Of a DNA stretch of 64,000 bases, positions 55,088-63,997 are shown piece by piece. The DNA lies in the NCBI GenBank assembly GCA_964355075.1, contig CAYHCF010000001.1:1-64000 (forward strand), in the 5' to 3' direction. The translations under genes were made by a program, and so were the position numbers. The notes below the pieces were generated by a model that saw only the letters and a program-made list of their open reading frames with translations, ran no database searches and was not told the origin of the DNA. The stretch is from B1 sp964355075 (lineage in GTDB: Bacteria > Bacteroidota > Bacteroidia > UKL13-3). Each line of letters opens with the position of its first letter. Position 1 is the first letter of the stretch.

Positions 55088-57340
55088 TTACAATTTAAAC
55101 CTAAACCCTCCATAAGTCATCCTGCCGAATAGCGGGCCCCAAATCATGCTTGAATCAAAGTACACACCAAATGGATTTTGTGCATCAATTATCGGACTTT
55201 GTTGTTTGAAATCAAATAGGTTTTCAACTCCAATATAGCATTCAAACCACTTTTTAAAAGATTTACTTATTTGAGCATTTACCAAATAATAAGGTGAAGA
55301 ATACTCCGGCAATCTGAATTTTTCAGGGTTTGATAAAGTACCGGATAAACGCTTTGCTCCTATCCATTGTGCAGTAAGGTCGAATGTCCATTTATCCTTT
55401 GTATGATATGCCAGGTTAATAAAAGCTCTTTGCTTGGCAATCAAAGGAACCTGCATCAAACCACCCTGATATTGTGTTTCCACTTCGTACCAGCGATAAG
55501 CCAAACGCACATCAAATCGTCTGATAGGCTGGTAATCCAGTTGAAACTGAATGCTGTTTGAAAAGGATTTGCCATTTAAATGATGAAACACAATTTGTTG
55601 TACATGGGCATCCTTGTCCACCACCACCTGATTTTCAAACTGCGTATAATAATAATCCACCCCAATGGTTCCGTTTCGATAGTTCAACTTAAAATCATGG
55701 GTGAAGTTCAAACCGGTATTCCAGGCCTTTTCCGGACTAAATCCATAAATGGTCCGGGATGAAAACTGATTTTGAAATTGCCAAACGCGTGAACTGGCTA
55801 AAGCACCCATATTTTCAGCAATGACATTTGCCGTGCGCCATCCACTTCCAAACGATGCACGAAAAACACTTTGAGCCGTGGGTGCATATCTCAAATGCAA
55901 CCTGGGAGTAGCCTGCCAGCCAAAAAAATTATGATGATCCATCCGGATACCTGCTACTAAAGTAAAGATGGCTTTATGCGTATACGTATATTCAAAAAAG
56001 CCTCCATTTACCATTTCCTGCCGCTTAAACCGGTAGGGTTTCAAATTAAATAATTGCTCATCAACCCAATCCATTTGTTGGCTCAAACCTGTGCGGTACC
56101 TGTGATTGCTGTTTCCAATGATGGATTGAAAAATAAGATGTGCAAAAGTGCTTTGCTGATTTCCCTTGTACAGATTATTGCCAAAAAAATTATCAAAAGT
56201 TTGGTTAATGGCATTTAGTTGTAGTCCAATACTCTTGTATCGTTGTTGCGGAAAAACATATCCAAATTTCAAAAAGCCATTGAGTCTGCTTGCATCAACC
56301 TGAGTGCCGTAAATCGTGTTGTTTGATGTATCCTGCATTTCCAGTTTAAAATTGTTTTGACCGCCAATCTTTATATCCTTCAACACTTGCACGCCAACTT
56401 GTGTTACGAAACCTTTTTTATTGTCAAAGGCAAAACGGTACAATCCATTCATTTGTGAACCCAATGGATTATCCAAAAATCCATCGTGGTTATGATCCCT
56501 TCGAAGCGTTAAGGCGCTTGCATGCAAAAACAGGGCTTGCGAAAACTTATCATTGACCTGTTGTCTGAAAACTAAATTAGTTTCATATCTCCCTCCTTCT
56601 CCCAGATAGCCATTAACCAACAGCTTGTCCTTGGCAACTGGTTTATGTAATTCAACATTAATCTGACCCGAGATGCTTTCAAAACCACTGGTAACAGAAC
56701 CCACGCCTTTGCTTACCTGAATTGAATTTACCCAGGATCCGGGCGTATAAGCCAAGCCGAAATTGGTTGCCAAACCTCGTACTCCGGGCATTGCTTCCTG
56801 ACTGATTTGCGTATATTGACCGGCAAGGCCCAACATTTGAATTTGTTTGGTTCCGGTAATCGCATCTGTAAAGGAAACATCCACAGAAGGATTGGTTTCA
56901 AAACTTTCAGAGAGGTTGCAACAGGCCGCTTTAAACAATTCTTTTTCATTCATGATGGTTGTTTTCCAGGGATCAATAAAACTAATTTCAGAACTTTTTC
57001 TTTCATGAGAAACCGTAAGTTCATTCAAAATGTTTTTATTAATGAGAAGTACTTTAACAAAGGATTTTCCGGATACATGAATGGTATCCGGTTTAAAACC
57101 CATGGCGTGTACAATCAATCGCTGGTTGATTTGTTCAAAAGGTATTTGAAAAACACCCACACTATCTGTTACCACTCTTTTTGTTGAACCCAACCAATGT
57201 ACCAGGGCTCCCGGTATCGGTTCAATGCTTCCTTTCGCATTGGTTTCAACCACAACTCCTTTTAAAAATTTTGTTTCCTGAGATTTTAGAGGTTGAATAG
57301 AAATTAGTAGCAATAACCCAAAAAGTATTTTCCGATTCAT
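55088..57340 (-). CDS. TonB-dependent receptor, probable metal (copper) uptake or handling
   Basis: A 750-residue receptor with a signal peptide (about 1-20), a carboxypeptidase-like domain (about 25-110), a plug (about 118-235, starting KELFKAACCNLSESFETNPSVD) and a beta-barrel ending FRFKL. The ACCNLSE plug variant occurs in receptors encoded beside heavy-metal-associated proteins in Bacteroidota. It overlaps the upstream HMA gene by one base (TAATG), so the two are translationally coupled. The likely ligand is copper or another soft metal; this is inference from context. Confidence 0.88.
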   Translation of the reverse strand: MNRKILFGLLLLISIQPLKSQETKFLKGVVVETNAKGSIEPIPGALVHWLGSTKRVVTDSVGVFQIPFEQINQRLIVHAMGFKPDTIHVSGKSFVKVLLINKNILNELTVSHERKSSEISFIDPWKTTIMNEKELFKAACCNLSESFETNPSVDVSFTDAITGTKQIQMLGLAGQYTQISQEAMPGVRGLATNFGLAYTPGSWVNSIQVSKGVGSVTSGFESISGQINVELHKPVAKDKLLVNGYLGEGGRYETNLVFRQQVNDKFSQALFLHASALTLRRDHNHDGFLDNPLGSQMNGLYRFAFDNKKGFVTQVGVQVLKDIKIGGQNNFKLEMQDTSNNTIYGTQVDASRLNGFLKFGYVFPQQRYKSIGLQLNAINQTFDNFFGNNLYKGNQQSTFAHLIFQSIIGNSNHRYRTGLSQQMDWVDEQLFNLKPYRFKRQEMVNGGFFEYTYTHKAIFTLVAGIRMDHHNFFGWQATPRLHLRYAPTAQSVFRASFGSGWRTANVIAENMGALASSRVWQFQNQFSSRTIYGFSPEKAWNTGLNFTHDFKLNYRNGTIGVDYYYTQFENQVVVDKDAHVQQIVFHHLNGKSFSNSIQFQLDYQPIRRFDVRLAYRWYEVETQYQGGLMQVPLIAKQRAFINLAYHTKDKWTFDLTAQWIGAKRLSGTLSNPEKFRLPEYSSPYYLVNAQISKSFKKWFECYIGVENLFDFKQQSPIIDAQNPFGVYFDSSMIWGPLFGRMTYGGFRFKL

Positions 57341-57696
57341 TAGTCTCTGTGCGTTTTAGGATTCTCCCGATACAAACAACAATCCGGTAGTTCCTGATAA
57401 ACCGAATCCACTGCTTTTGTTAACTCGGTATCATGACCCACCTTCGCAATCAAACTATGAATTTGCTCCATATTTATTTTTGATGGATTATACACTACCT
57501 CAATTTTTTTGCTGTCGATATTCCAATCAGCAGCCTTAATTCCCTTAACATCCAATGCCCCCTCAATGCGCTCTTTACATTGTGTGCAATTGCCATAAAC
57601 TTTAAATGTTGCTTTTTGAACCTTTGCATTTTGAGAAAACGCGCCGAATGCCAGTAATAACAATATAAATAAGCTTAACCTTTTTTTGTTTTTCAT
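57340..57696 (-). CDS. Secreted heavy-metal-associated (HMA) domain protein
   Basis: A 118-residue exported protein with a signal peptide (about 1-21) and an HMA domain (about 25-95). The metal-binding loop is GNCTQCKE, a variant of the usual GMxCxxC. Two further Cys (DCC) lie near the C-terminus. It probably binds Cu(I) in the periplasm and hands it on. The adjacent receptor and Cys-rich protein fit a metal module. Confidence 0.88.
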   Translation of the reverse strand: MKNKKRLSLFILLLLAFGAFSQNAKVQKATFKVYGNCTQCKERIEGALDVKGIKAADWNIDSKKIEVVYNPSKINMEQIHSLIAKVGHDTELTKAVDSVYQELPDCCLYRENPKTHRD

Positions 57697-57884
57697 TTGA
57701 AAATATTAATTAATTTGATTGTATATAAATAAATTCAATTCATTTTAATTTCTACTTATCCATTGAATCAAACCAATTCGCAGCAACAAAAATTGCCGAC
57801 ATAAGAACAGGATTAAATGAAATTATTTTTGAAATAAACTGAAATGTAAGTCAATTCGACTCTAAGAAAACCAAAAGAAAAACG

Positions 57885-58280
57885 CTAAAGTCTTAAAATC
57901 GCCACCATTAATGATTGGCATTGTTCCGATGAAGGTGAATGAATTTTGTTATTCGTAATTGAATTCTGAAGAATGTTGAAATTTAAATTCGCTAAACAAG
58001 TTGACCTTAACGCAGGATGACAAAATCTTGAAAACGCCTTTGGCGAAAAAGAAAAGGGAGCCGGGCAAATGTATTCTGCAAAATTGAAAGAATTAACCTG
58101 AACATCTTTACAACAACTCTTATTGCTACTTTCTGTACAATCGCAATTATCGTCCTTTTCACCCAGCGAATAGATGCTGAATTCCTTTAACACACTACCA
58201 CAAAAATGAGAATAAGCATATACTCCTATTGAGGTTAACAGGTGCGTGAATAAGACAAATAAGAGCAGTATTTTTTTCAA
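57885..58280 (-). CDS. HYC/CC-type Cys-rich exported protein
   Basis: A 131-residue protein with a signal peptide (about 1-22) and motifs YSHFCGSVL, DNCDCTE and SCCKD, which resemble a family I recall as HYC_CC_PP, found in metal-related loci of Bacteroidota. The start is TTG at 58280; no ATG is available and the reading before it lies in the promoter. A -7 element TACCTTTG lies at 58288-58295 on the minus strand, so the transcript has almost no leader. The 188 bases between it and the HMA gene hold nothing recognisable; the three genes may form one operon. Confidence 0.7.
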   Translation of the reverse strand: MKKILLLFVLFTHLLTSIGVYAYSHFCGSVLKEFSIYSLGEKDDNCDCTESSNKSCCKDVQVNSFNFAEYICPAPFSFSPKAFSRFCHPALRSTCLANLNFNILQNSITNNKIHSPSSEQCQSLMVAILRL

Positions 58281-58287
58281 ATCCCCT

Positions 58288-58295
58288 CAAAGGTA
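58288..58295 (-). promoter_or_regulatory. -7 element for the HYC/CC gene
   Basis: TACCTTTG on the minus strand (58288-58295). Transcription would start about 3 bases before the TTG codon at 58280. Confidence 0.5.
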
Positions 58296-58350
58296 AATGA
58301 TTTAAGTCTCAATAAATCAAGCAAATATTTTTTAAGCGGAAATTTTCCCT

Positions 58351-58358
58351 TACATTTG
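58351..58358 (+). promoter_or_regulatory. -7 element for typA/bipA
   Basis: TACATTTG on the plus strand, 20 bases upstream of the start ATG at 58379. The two divergent promoters share the 98-base spacer. Confidence 0.5.
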
Positions 58359-58378
58359 CAGTCCTTTTTGGAACAAAC

Positions 58379-60190
58379 ATGCAGAAAATCAGAAACATAG
58401 CAATAATAGCCCACGTTGACCACGGTAAAACGACCTTAGTGGATAAAATCATTCATCAGACGCAACTTTTTCGTGAAAACCAACACAAAGGCGACTTAAT
58501 ACTGGATAGCAATGATCTGGAGCGTGAAAGAGGGATCACCATTTTAGCAAAAAATATTTCGGTTAACTATAAAGGAACGAAAATCAATATTATTGATACC
58601 CCCGGACACTCAGATTTTGGCGGTGAGGTGGAGCGTGTACTAAACATGGCTGATGGCGTACTCTTATTGGTGGATGCATTTGAAGGCCCGATGCCACAAA
58701 CACGTTTCGTATTGCAAAAAGCCCTTGCCTTAGGTAAAAAACCGATTGTTGTAATTAACAAGGTTGATAAGCCCAATTGCCGTCCCGATGAGGTGCATGA
58801 TGCCGTTTTCGATTTGTTTTTTAATTTGGAAGCAACCGAGGAACAGTTGAATTTTCATACCATGTATGGAAGCTCAAAAATGGGTTGGATGGGCAGAGAC
58901 TGGAAAAATCCCACTACAGATTTTATAGAATTGCTGGATGATATTTTAACTGAAATCCCTGCTCCGAAAGTTGAAAAAGGAAGTTTGCAAATGCAAATTA
59001 CTTCGCTTGATTATTCCTCCTTTACCGGGCGTATTGCAATTGGACGAATTTTGCGTGGTAATATAAAAGTAAACCAACCCATTAGTATTGTGAAGCGCGA
59101 TGGTTCCATTCAAAAGTCGCGTATCAAGGAGCTCTATACATTTGAAGGTCTTGGAAAAGTCAAGGTTGAAGAAGCTTTTGGCGGCGATATTTGTGCGATC
59201 ATGGGAATTGATGGCTTTGAGATAGGAGATACCATTGCCGATTTTGAAAACCCGGAAGGATTGATTCCAATCAAAATAGATGAACCCACCATGAATATGT
59301 TGTTTTGCATCAACAATTCGCCATTTTTTGGAAAAGAAGGAAAGTTCGTTACTTCACGTCACTTGCGCGACCGTTTGTTTAAAGAATTAGAGAAGAACTT
59401 GGCTTTACGTGTAGAAGAAACCGATGCCGCCGATTCTTATCTGGTATTCGGACGAGGTATACTTCATTTATCCATCCTGATTGAAACCATGCGACGCGAA
59501 GGATACGAAATGCAGGTTGGACAGCCACATGTGATTGTAAAAGAAATTGATGGGGTGAAATGTGAACCTATAGAGATTTTAACAGTAAATGTTCCCGAAG
59601 AATATTCAGGAAAAGTAATTGAATATGTTAGTCAGCGTAAAGGTGATTTATTGGTGATGGAGCCAAAAGGCGATTTGCTTCACCTCGAATTTGAAATTCC
59701 ATCCCGCGGTATCATTGGCTTGCGTAATAATATGCTTACTGCCACAGCCGGGGAGGCAATTATGGCGCACCGGTTTAAAGCTTTTGAACCCTGGAAAGGC
59801 ACCATTCCAAGTCGTGGAAATGGGGTAATGATCTCGGGTGAGCAGGGAAAGGCAATTGCTTATTCCATTGATAAATTACAAGACCGTGGAAGCTTTTTCG
59901 TTGAATCCGGTGACAATATTTATATGGGTCAGATTATTGGGGAAACCAACCGTCAGGATGATATTGTGGTAAATATTACCAAGGAGAAAAAACTAACCAA
60001 TATGCGCGCTTCGGGAACAGATGACAAAGCACGTATGGCACCAAAAATTAATTTCTCCCTAGAGGAATGCATGGAATATATCCAGGGTGACGAGCTGGTA
60101 GAGATAACGCCTCATTCTCTTCGCATGCGCAAAACATTCTTAGATGAAAACGAGCGCAAACGCAATAAAAACGCAGCCGTTTCGGTTTAG
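58379..60190 (+). CDS. typA: GTPase TypA/BipA
   Basis: A 603-residue translational GTPase of normal length. The G1 motif is AHVDHGKTT (about 12-20), G3 is DTPGHSDFGGE and G4 is NKVDK, followed by the EF-G-like domains and the BipA C-terminal domain. It binds the ribosome under stress or at low temperature and helps assembly of the large subunit. It ends in a strong terminator. Confidence 0.97.
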   Translation: MQKIRNIAIIAHVDHGKTTLVDKIIHQTQLFRENQHKGDLILDSNDLERERGITILAKNISVNYKGTKINIIDTPGHSDFGGEVERVLNMADGVLLLVDAFEGPMPQTRFVLQKALALGKKPIVVINKVDKPNCRPDEVHDAVFDLFFNLEATEEQLNFHTMYGSSKMGWMGRDWKNPTTDFIELLDDILTEIPAPKVEKGSLQMQITSLDYSSFTGRIAIGRILRGNIKVNQPISIVKRDGSIQKSRIKELYTFEGLGKVKVEEAFGGDICAIMGIDGFEIGDTIADFENPEGLIPIKIDEPTMNMLFCINNSPFFGKEGKFVTSRHLRDRLFKELEKNLALRVEETDAADSYLVFGRGILHLSILIETMRREGYEMQVGQPHVIVKEIDGVKCEPIEILTVNVPEEYSGKVIEYVSQRKGDLLVMEPKGDLLHLEFEIPSRGIIGLRNNMLTATAGEAIMAHRFKAFEPWKGTIPSRGNGVMISGEQGKAIAYSIDKLQDRGSFFVESGDNIYMGQIIGETNRQDDIVVNITKEKKLTNMRASGTDDKARMAPKINFSLEECMEYIQGDELVEITPHSLRMRKTFLDENERKRNKNAAVSV

Positions 60191-60217
60191 TTTATATTGC
60201 TATAGTTAAATATTAAT

Positions 60218-60255
60218 AAAGTCCATGATGCCATTGGTTTCATGGACTTTTTTTT
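60218..60255 (+). terminator. Rho-independent terminator of typA
   Basis: An 11-bp stem AAAGTCCATGA / TCATGGACTTT with an 11-base loop and a run of eight T residues. Confidence 0.92.
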
Positions 60256-60432
60256 GAGCCTTAAGTAAAAGTAAAAACATAAGACCTGTTTCAATGTATT
60301 TGAATGACCATTCACTGAAACAGGATCAAGAGCAGATAAGGTTTTGGCAGCATCGTGTTAATGAAATTTGCTATTTTTTTTCATAGCTATTTGTTATTTA
60401 TATATATATTTGTGATAATCATTGCAATCCGG

Positions 60433-60783
60433 ATGAAAAATTCAGGCATGCACTACAAATTATTATTTTTGGGAATACTTTCTATTTTCATTTTGAATAC
60501 GAATGCCCAAACAAAAATTTTCAAAAATGCGACGACGCGGAATCAAGTTTTAGTATGCAGTTACAAAGTTTTTTTGAATGACGATCATACATATGGATAC
60601 GACATTTTTCAAAGTGGTAAAATCTTCATCCACCAGCCAAATATTCCAGGACGGAGAGGGCTACATGGTTTTAGAAACAGGAAGGATGCTGAGAAAGTCG
60701 CTATTCTTGTAATTAAAAAAATTAAAGCTGGCCAAATGCCACCAGTTGTTCTTGAAGAAGATTTGATAAAGCTAAAAATATGA
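60433..60783 (+). CDS. DUF4907-type exported protein
   Basis: A 116-residue protein when started at ATG 60433, giving a signal peptide (MHYKLLFLGILSIFILNTNA). Upstream in-frame codons reach 60355, but a -7 element TATATTTG at 60405-60412 lies inside that extension. The mature part has the features I recall from DUF4907: YGYDIFQSGKIFIHQPNIPG, then DAEKVAILVIKKIKAGQMPP. The gene overlaps the kelch T9SS gene by 4 bases, so the two are coupled. The function is unknown; it may be a partner of the kelch protein. Confidence 0.75.
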   Translation: MKNSGMHYKLLFLGILSIFILNTNAQTKIFKNATTRNQVLVCSYKVFLNDDHTYGYDIFQSGKIFIHQPNIPGRRGLHGFRNRKDAEKVAILVIKKIKAGQMPPVVLEEDLIKLKI

Positions 60784-62648
60784 AGACGAAATGTTGCTTT
60801 GTGATTGCTGTAATGTTATTAACATTCACTTGCCCTGCCCAGAATCAGTGGATCGCAAAAAGTAATTTCGGTGGAGCAAAAAGAGGCGGGGCTGTTGGTT
60901 TTTTTATTAAATCTGTAAATAAAGGATATATCGGAACCGGAGCGCATGGTACCAATGGAGAAGTTGACTTTTGGGAATATGATCCGGATTACAATTTTTG
61001 GACTCAAAAAGCAAATTTTGCAGGTAGTGGCCGAGCCTATGCTGTAGGATTTTCGATTGGCAACAAAGGATATATTGGAACGGGGACTACCCCTAGTTCT
61101 ACCCTTAATGATTTTTGGGAGTATGATCCCGACTCAAATATGTGGAGACAAAAAGCAAATTTTGCAGGAAGCCCAAGAAAGAAAGCTGTAGGGTTTTCTA
61201 TTGGTAACAAAGGGTATATCGGTGTGGGTGAAGGTATTTCAGGTTTCAGAGATTTTTGGGAATACAACCCGGATTCAAACACCTGGACTCAAAAAGCAAT
61301 TTTTGGTGGATTATTTCGATCTGGCGCAGTCGGATTTTCGATTGGTAGTAAAGGTTATATTGGAAACGGGCAATCCCCAAAAAATGATTTTTGGGAGTAT
61401 AACCCGGATTCAGATACCTGGACTCAAAAAACCAGTTGTCCATTAGCTAATTTCGGGTCGGTTGGATTTTCGATTGGAGACAAAGGTTATGTTGGAACCG
61501 GCTATGTCTCACAATTTTTTTACGAATACAACCCAATCACAGATATCTGGACAAAAAAGGCAAATTTTACTAAATCCATTTACAATGGTGTTGGCTTTGC
61601 GAGTTGTAACAAGGGCTATTTGGGAACAGGAATGGCGCCTTATGGATCGGGTGGTATTCAATTTTACAGTGATTTTGGTGAATATTCTCCTTCAATAATT
61701 CAACCTGCAATTTCTGCCAGCTTTACAAATTTTTGCCAGGGAGGCTGCATAGATTTTTCTGATAAAAGTTTGATAAGTCTGAATAACTGGAAATGGACAT
61801 TCCCAAAAGGAAACCCTGCTACATCTACTCTCCAGAATCCTACTCATATTTGTTTTGATACCCTGGGTGTCTATCCAGTCACCCTTTCGACTAATATTGG
61901 ATGTGGTGATTTGATTTCACTACCCCTTTACCTGACAGTTAAAACAGAACTTGTTCCTAATGTCGGGCCCGATGTAACTCTTTGTTCAGGAAAAAGCACA
62001 CAATTAAATGCAAGCGGAGGGTATACCTACCTTTGGAATCCTATCACTGGATTAAGTGACCCAACTATTCCAAACCCCTGGGCAACACCAAATGATTCAA
62101 CTATTTATACTGTGACCGTTGGCGGTGGATTTTGTGCATCAAAAACCGATGCAGTCAAAGTAAATGTAACCCCAAATCCTGCTCCACCCATCATCACTTT
62201 AACCTTTGCCATATTACTTTCATCAAGTTATCCTTTAGGAAATCAATGGTATATGGGTGGTAGTATACTTAGCAAGGAAATATACCAAACACTCACGCTC
62301 ACTCAACCTGGAATATATTCTGTGAAATATACTGATTACAATAAATGTTCGACCATGTCTGAACCTTTTAGAATTTTTAAGGTTGGAATGGACGAATCAT
62401 CTGATCTGGATAATTATTTCAAGTTATACCCTAACCCCTCAACCAATGGATTCTTTACCTTAAATTCAATGAAACCGGAGCAGGAAATACAATTGGAAAT
62501 CTATAACCAATTGGGGAAAAGGTGCTATTCAAAACAAATAAAAGAGTCTTCTACAGAAATCAATTTAACAGGTGAGACCAAAGGCATATATCTCTTATAT
62601 ATTCATTCGGAGGGAAAAACTTTTTGTAAAAAGTTGATTATTCAATAA
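60780..62648 (+). CDS. Kelch-repeat T9SS-sorted protein
   Basis: A 622-residue secreted protein. After a signal peptide (about 1-21) come six kelch-type repeats (about 25-315), each with the pattern AVGFSIGNKGYIGTG and DFWEYDPDSNTWTQK, which make a six-bladed propeller. A PKD domain (about 320-400), an Ig-like stretch and a T9SS type A sorting domain (about 540-622) follow. It is probably a surface or released binding protein. It follows and overlaps a DUF4907 gene. Confidence 0.88.
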   Translation: MKTKCCFVIAVMLLTFTCPAQNQWIAKSNFGGAKRGGAVGFFIKSVNKGYIGTGAHGTNGEVDFWEYDPDYNFWTQKANFAGSGRAYAVGFSIGNKGYIGTGTTPSSTLNDFWEYDPDSNMWRQKANFAGSPRKKAVGFSIGNKGYIGVGEGISGFRDFWEYNPDSNTWTQKAIFGGLFRSGAVGFSIGSKGYIGNGQSPKNDFWEYNPDSDTWTQKTSCPLANFGSVGFSIGDKGYVGTGYVSQFFYEYNPITDIWTKKANFTKSIYNGVGFASCNKGYLGTGMAPYGSGGIQFYSDFGEYSPSIIQPAISASFTNFCQGGCIDFSDKSLISLNNWKWTFPKGNPATSTLQNPTHICFDTLGVYPVTLSTNIGCGDLISLPLYLTVKTELVPNVGPDVTLCSGKSTQLNASGGYTYLWNPITGLSDPTIPNPWATPNDSTIYTVTVGGGFCASKTDAVKVNVTPNPAPPIITLTFAILLSSSYPLGNQWYMGGSILSKEIYQTLTLTQPGIYSVKYTDYNKCSTMSEPFRIFKVGMDESSDLDNYFKLYPNPSTNGFFTLNSMKPEQEIQLEIYNQLGKRCYSKQIKESSTEINLTGETKGIYLLYIHSEGKTFCKKLIIQ

Positions 62649-62780
62649 AAAAAATTTATTGCCTTAATTCCATTTAACAAATCACTTTGCAACTTTGTCA
62701 ATTCAGTTTCCCTATTGGTAAATGATTGAATGCTCAATGTGAGGCCATATATAAAAGGAAAGTCTTTCATAGGATATAAC

Positions 62781-62822
62781 TTAGTATTATACCAATTAGT
62801 ATTATACCATTTGGTATAATAC
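62781..62822. repeat. Tandem 15-mers with a 24-bp palindrome
   Basis: TTAGTATTATACCAA and TTAGTATTATACCAT are adjacent 15-bp units (62781-62810). The second and the following bases form GTATTATACCA TT TGGTATAATAC (62799-62822), a perfect palindrome with 11-bp arms. It lies between the kelch gene and prfB. Both orientations end in AT-rich sequence, so it could be a terminator-like hairpin or a binding site for a dimeric protein. Confidence 0.8.
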
Positions 62823-62910
62823 ACACAGGTTTAAAAATACATGAATTTAAGAAATTTAATTTTAATAACCTGCTTTTTTCAAGCTGAGAAAACCCTATAT
62901 TCGCGGCAAT

Positions 62911-63997
62911 ATGACGAGTGAACAACTAAAAGAATTGAAGTATAGGGCAGATGCCCTGAGGAGGTATCTTTGACATCGACGTAAAGTTGATGCGCATTAA
63001 AGATGAAGAAGACAAAAGTTTAGCTCCCGGTTTCTGGGATAATCCTAAAGCTGCCGAAAAAGTACTGAAAGAAATCCGGCTCAAAAAAATCTGGACGCAG
63101 GGCTATGAACTCATTTTTAATACCCTTGAGGATTTATCGGTACTTTACGAATTTTTTCAGGCAGGTGAAGCCACAGAAGAAGAGCTTGAAATTTCATACA
63201 AACATGCTTTGAAAGTAGTTGAAGAACTCGAGTTTAAAAATATGCTGAGCCATGAAGAGGATCAGCTGAACTGTGTTCTCAATATCAATTCGGGTGCAGG
63301 TGGAACCGAGAGCCAGGACTGGGCAGAAATGTTGATGCGCATGTACCTGATGTATGCCGAAAAACATGGCATGAAAACTACCCTGGTTGATGAAACTCCG
63401 GGTGATGGCGCTGGGATAAAATCCTGTTCCATTGAGATTGATGGCGACTTTGCCTATGGATTTTTAAAAGGAGAAAATGGCGTGCATCGTCTGGTAAGAA
63501 TTTCGCCATTTGATAGCAACGCAAGAAGGCATACTTCTTTTGCTTCGGTTTATTGTTATCCGCTTGTGGATGATAGTATTGATATTGAAATAAAGGATGC
63601 AGATATTGAATTTCATACCTCCCGTTCGGGCGGTGCAGGAGGCCAAAATGTAAACAAGGTTGAAACCAAAGTTCAGCTAACGCATAAACCTTCAGGCATT
63701 GTGATCGTTTGTCAGGTGGATCGTTCCCAAAGTGGCAATAAAGACAGAGCCCTTCAAATGTTACGGTCGCAATTATACGAATTGGAACTGCGCAAACGCA
63801 ATGAAGCCAAAAGCCTGATTGAAGCCGGAAAAAAAAGAATTGAATGGGGAAGCCAGATTCGGAATTATGTTTTTCAGCCTTATAAATTAATAAAAGATTT
63901 GCGAACCGGTGTAGAAACTTCCGATGTACAGAAAATAATGGATGGCGAATTGGATGAGTTTATCAAAGCTTACCTCATGGAAAATTCGCAGCATTAA
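62911..63997 (+). CDS. prfB: Peptide chain release factor 2 (programmed frameshift)
   Basis: RF2, 361 residues, made from two frames. Translation starts at ATG 62911 and reads 20 codons (TSEQLKELKYRADALRRYL after the Met) to CTT, then shifts +1 over TGA 62971 and continues with DIDVKLMRIKDEE. The later part has SPF (RISPFDSNA) for UGA recognition and the GGQ loop with Gln245 for peptide release. RF2 controls its own level: when scarce, the ribosome pauses at UGA and shifts. A TATATTCG box just upstream is a possible promoter. Confidence 0.96.
62959..62974 (+). promoter_or_regulatory. RF2 +1 frameshift site
   Basis: AGGAGG (62959-62964) acts as an internal Shine-Dalgarno, followed by TAT, the slippery CTT, TGA and C (62965-62974). 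This matches the classical RF2 frameshift signal almost exactly, with AGGAGG in place of AGGGGG. Confidence 0.95.

Noticed and set aside
62987..63997. prfB as a truncated or frameshifted pseudogene
   Set aside because: The stop at 62971 is the programmed RF2 frameshift site.
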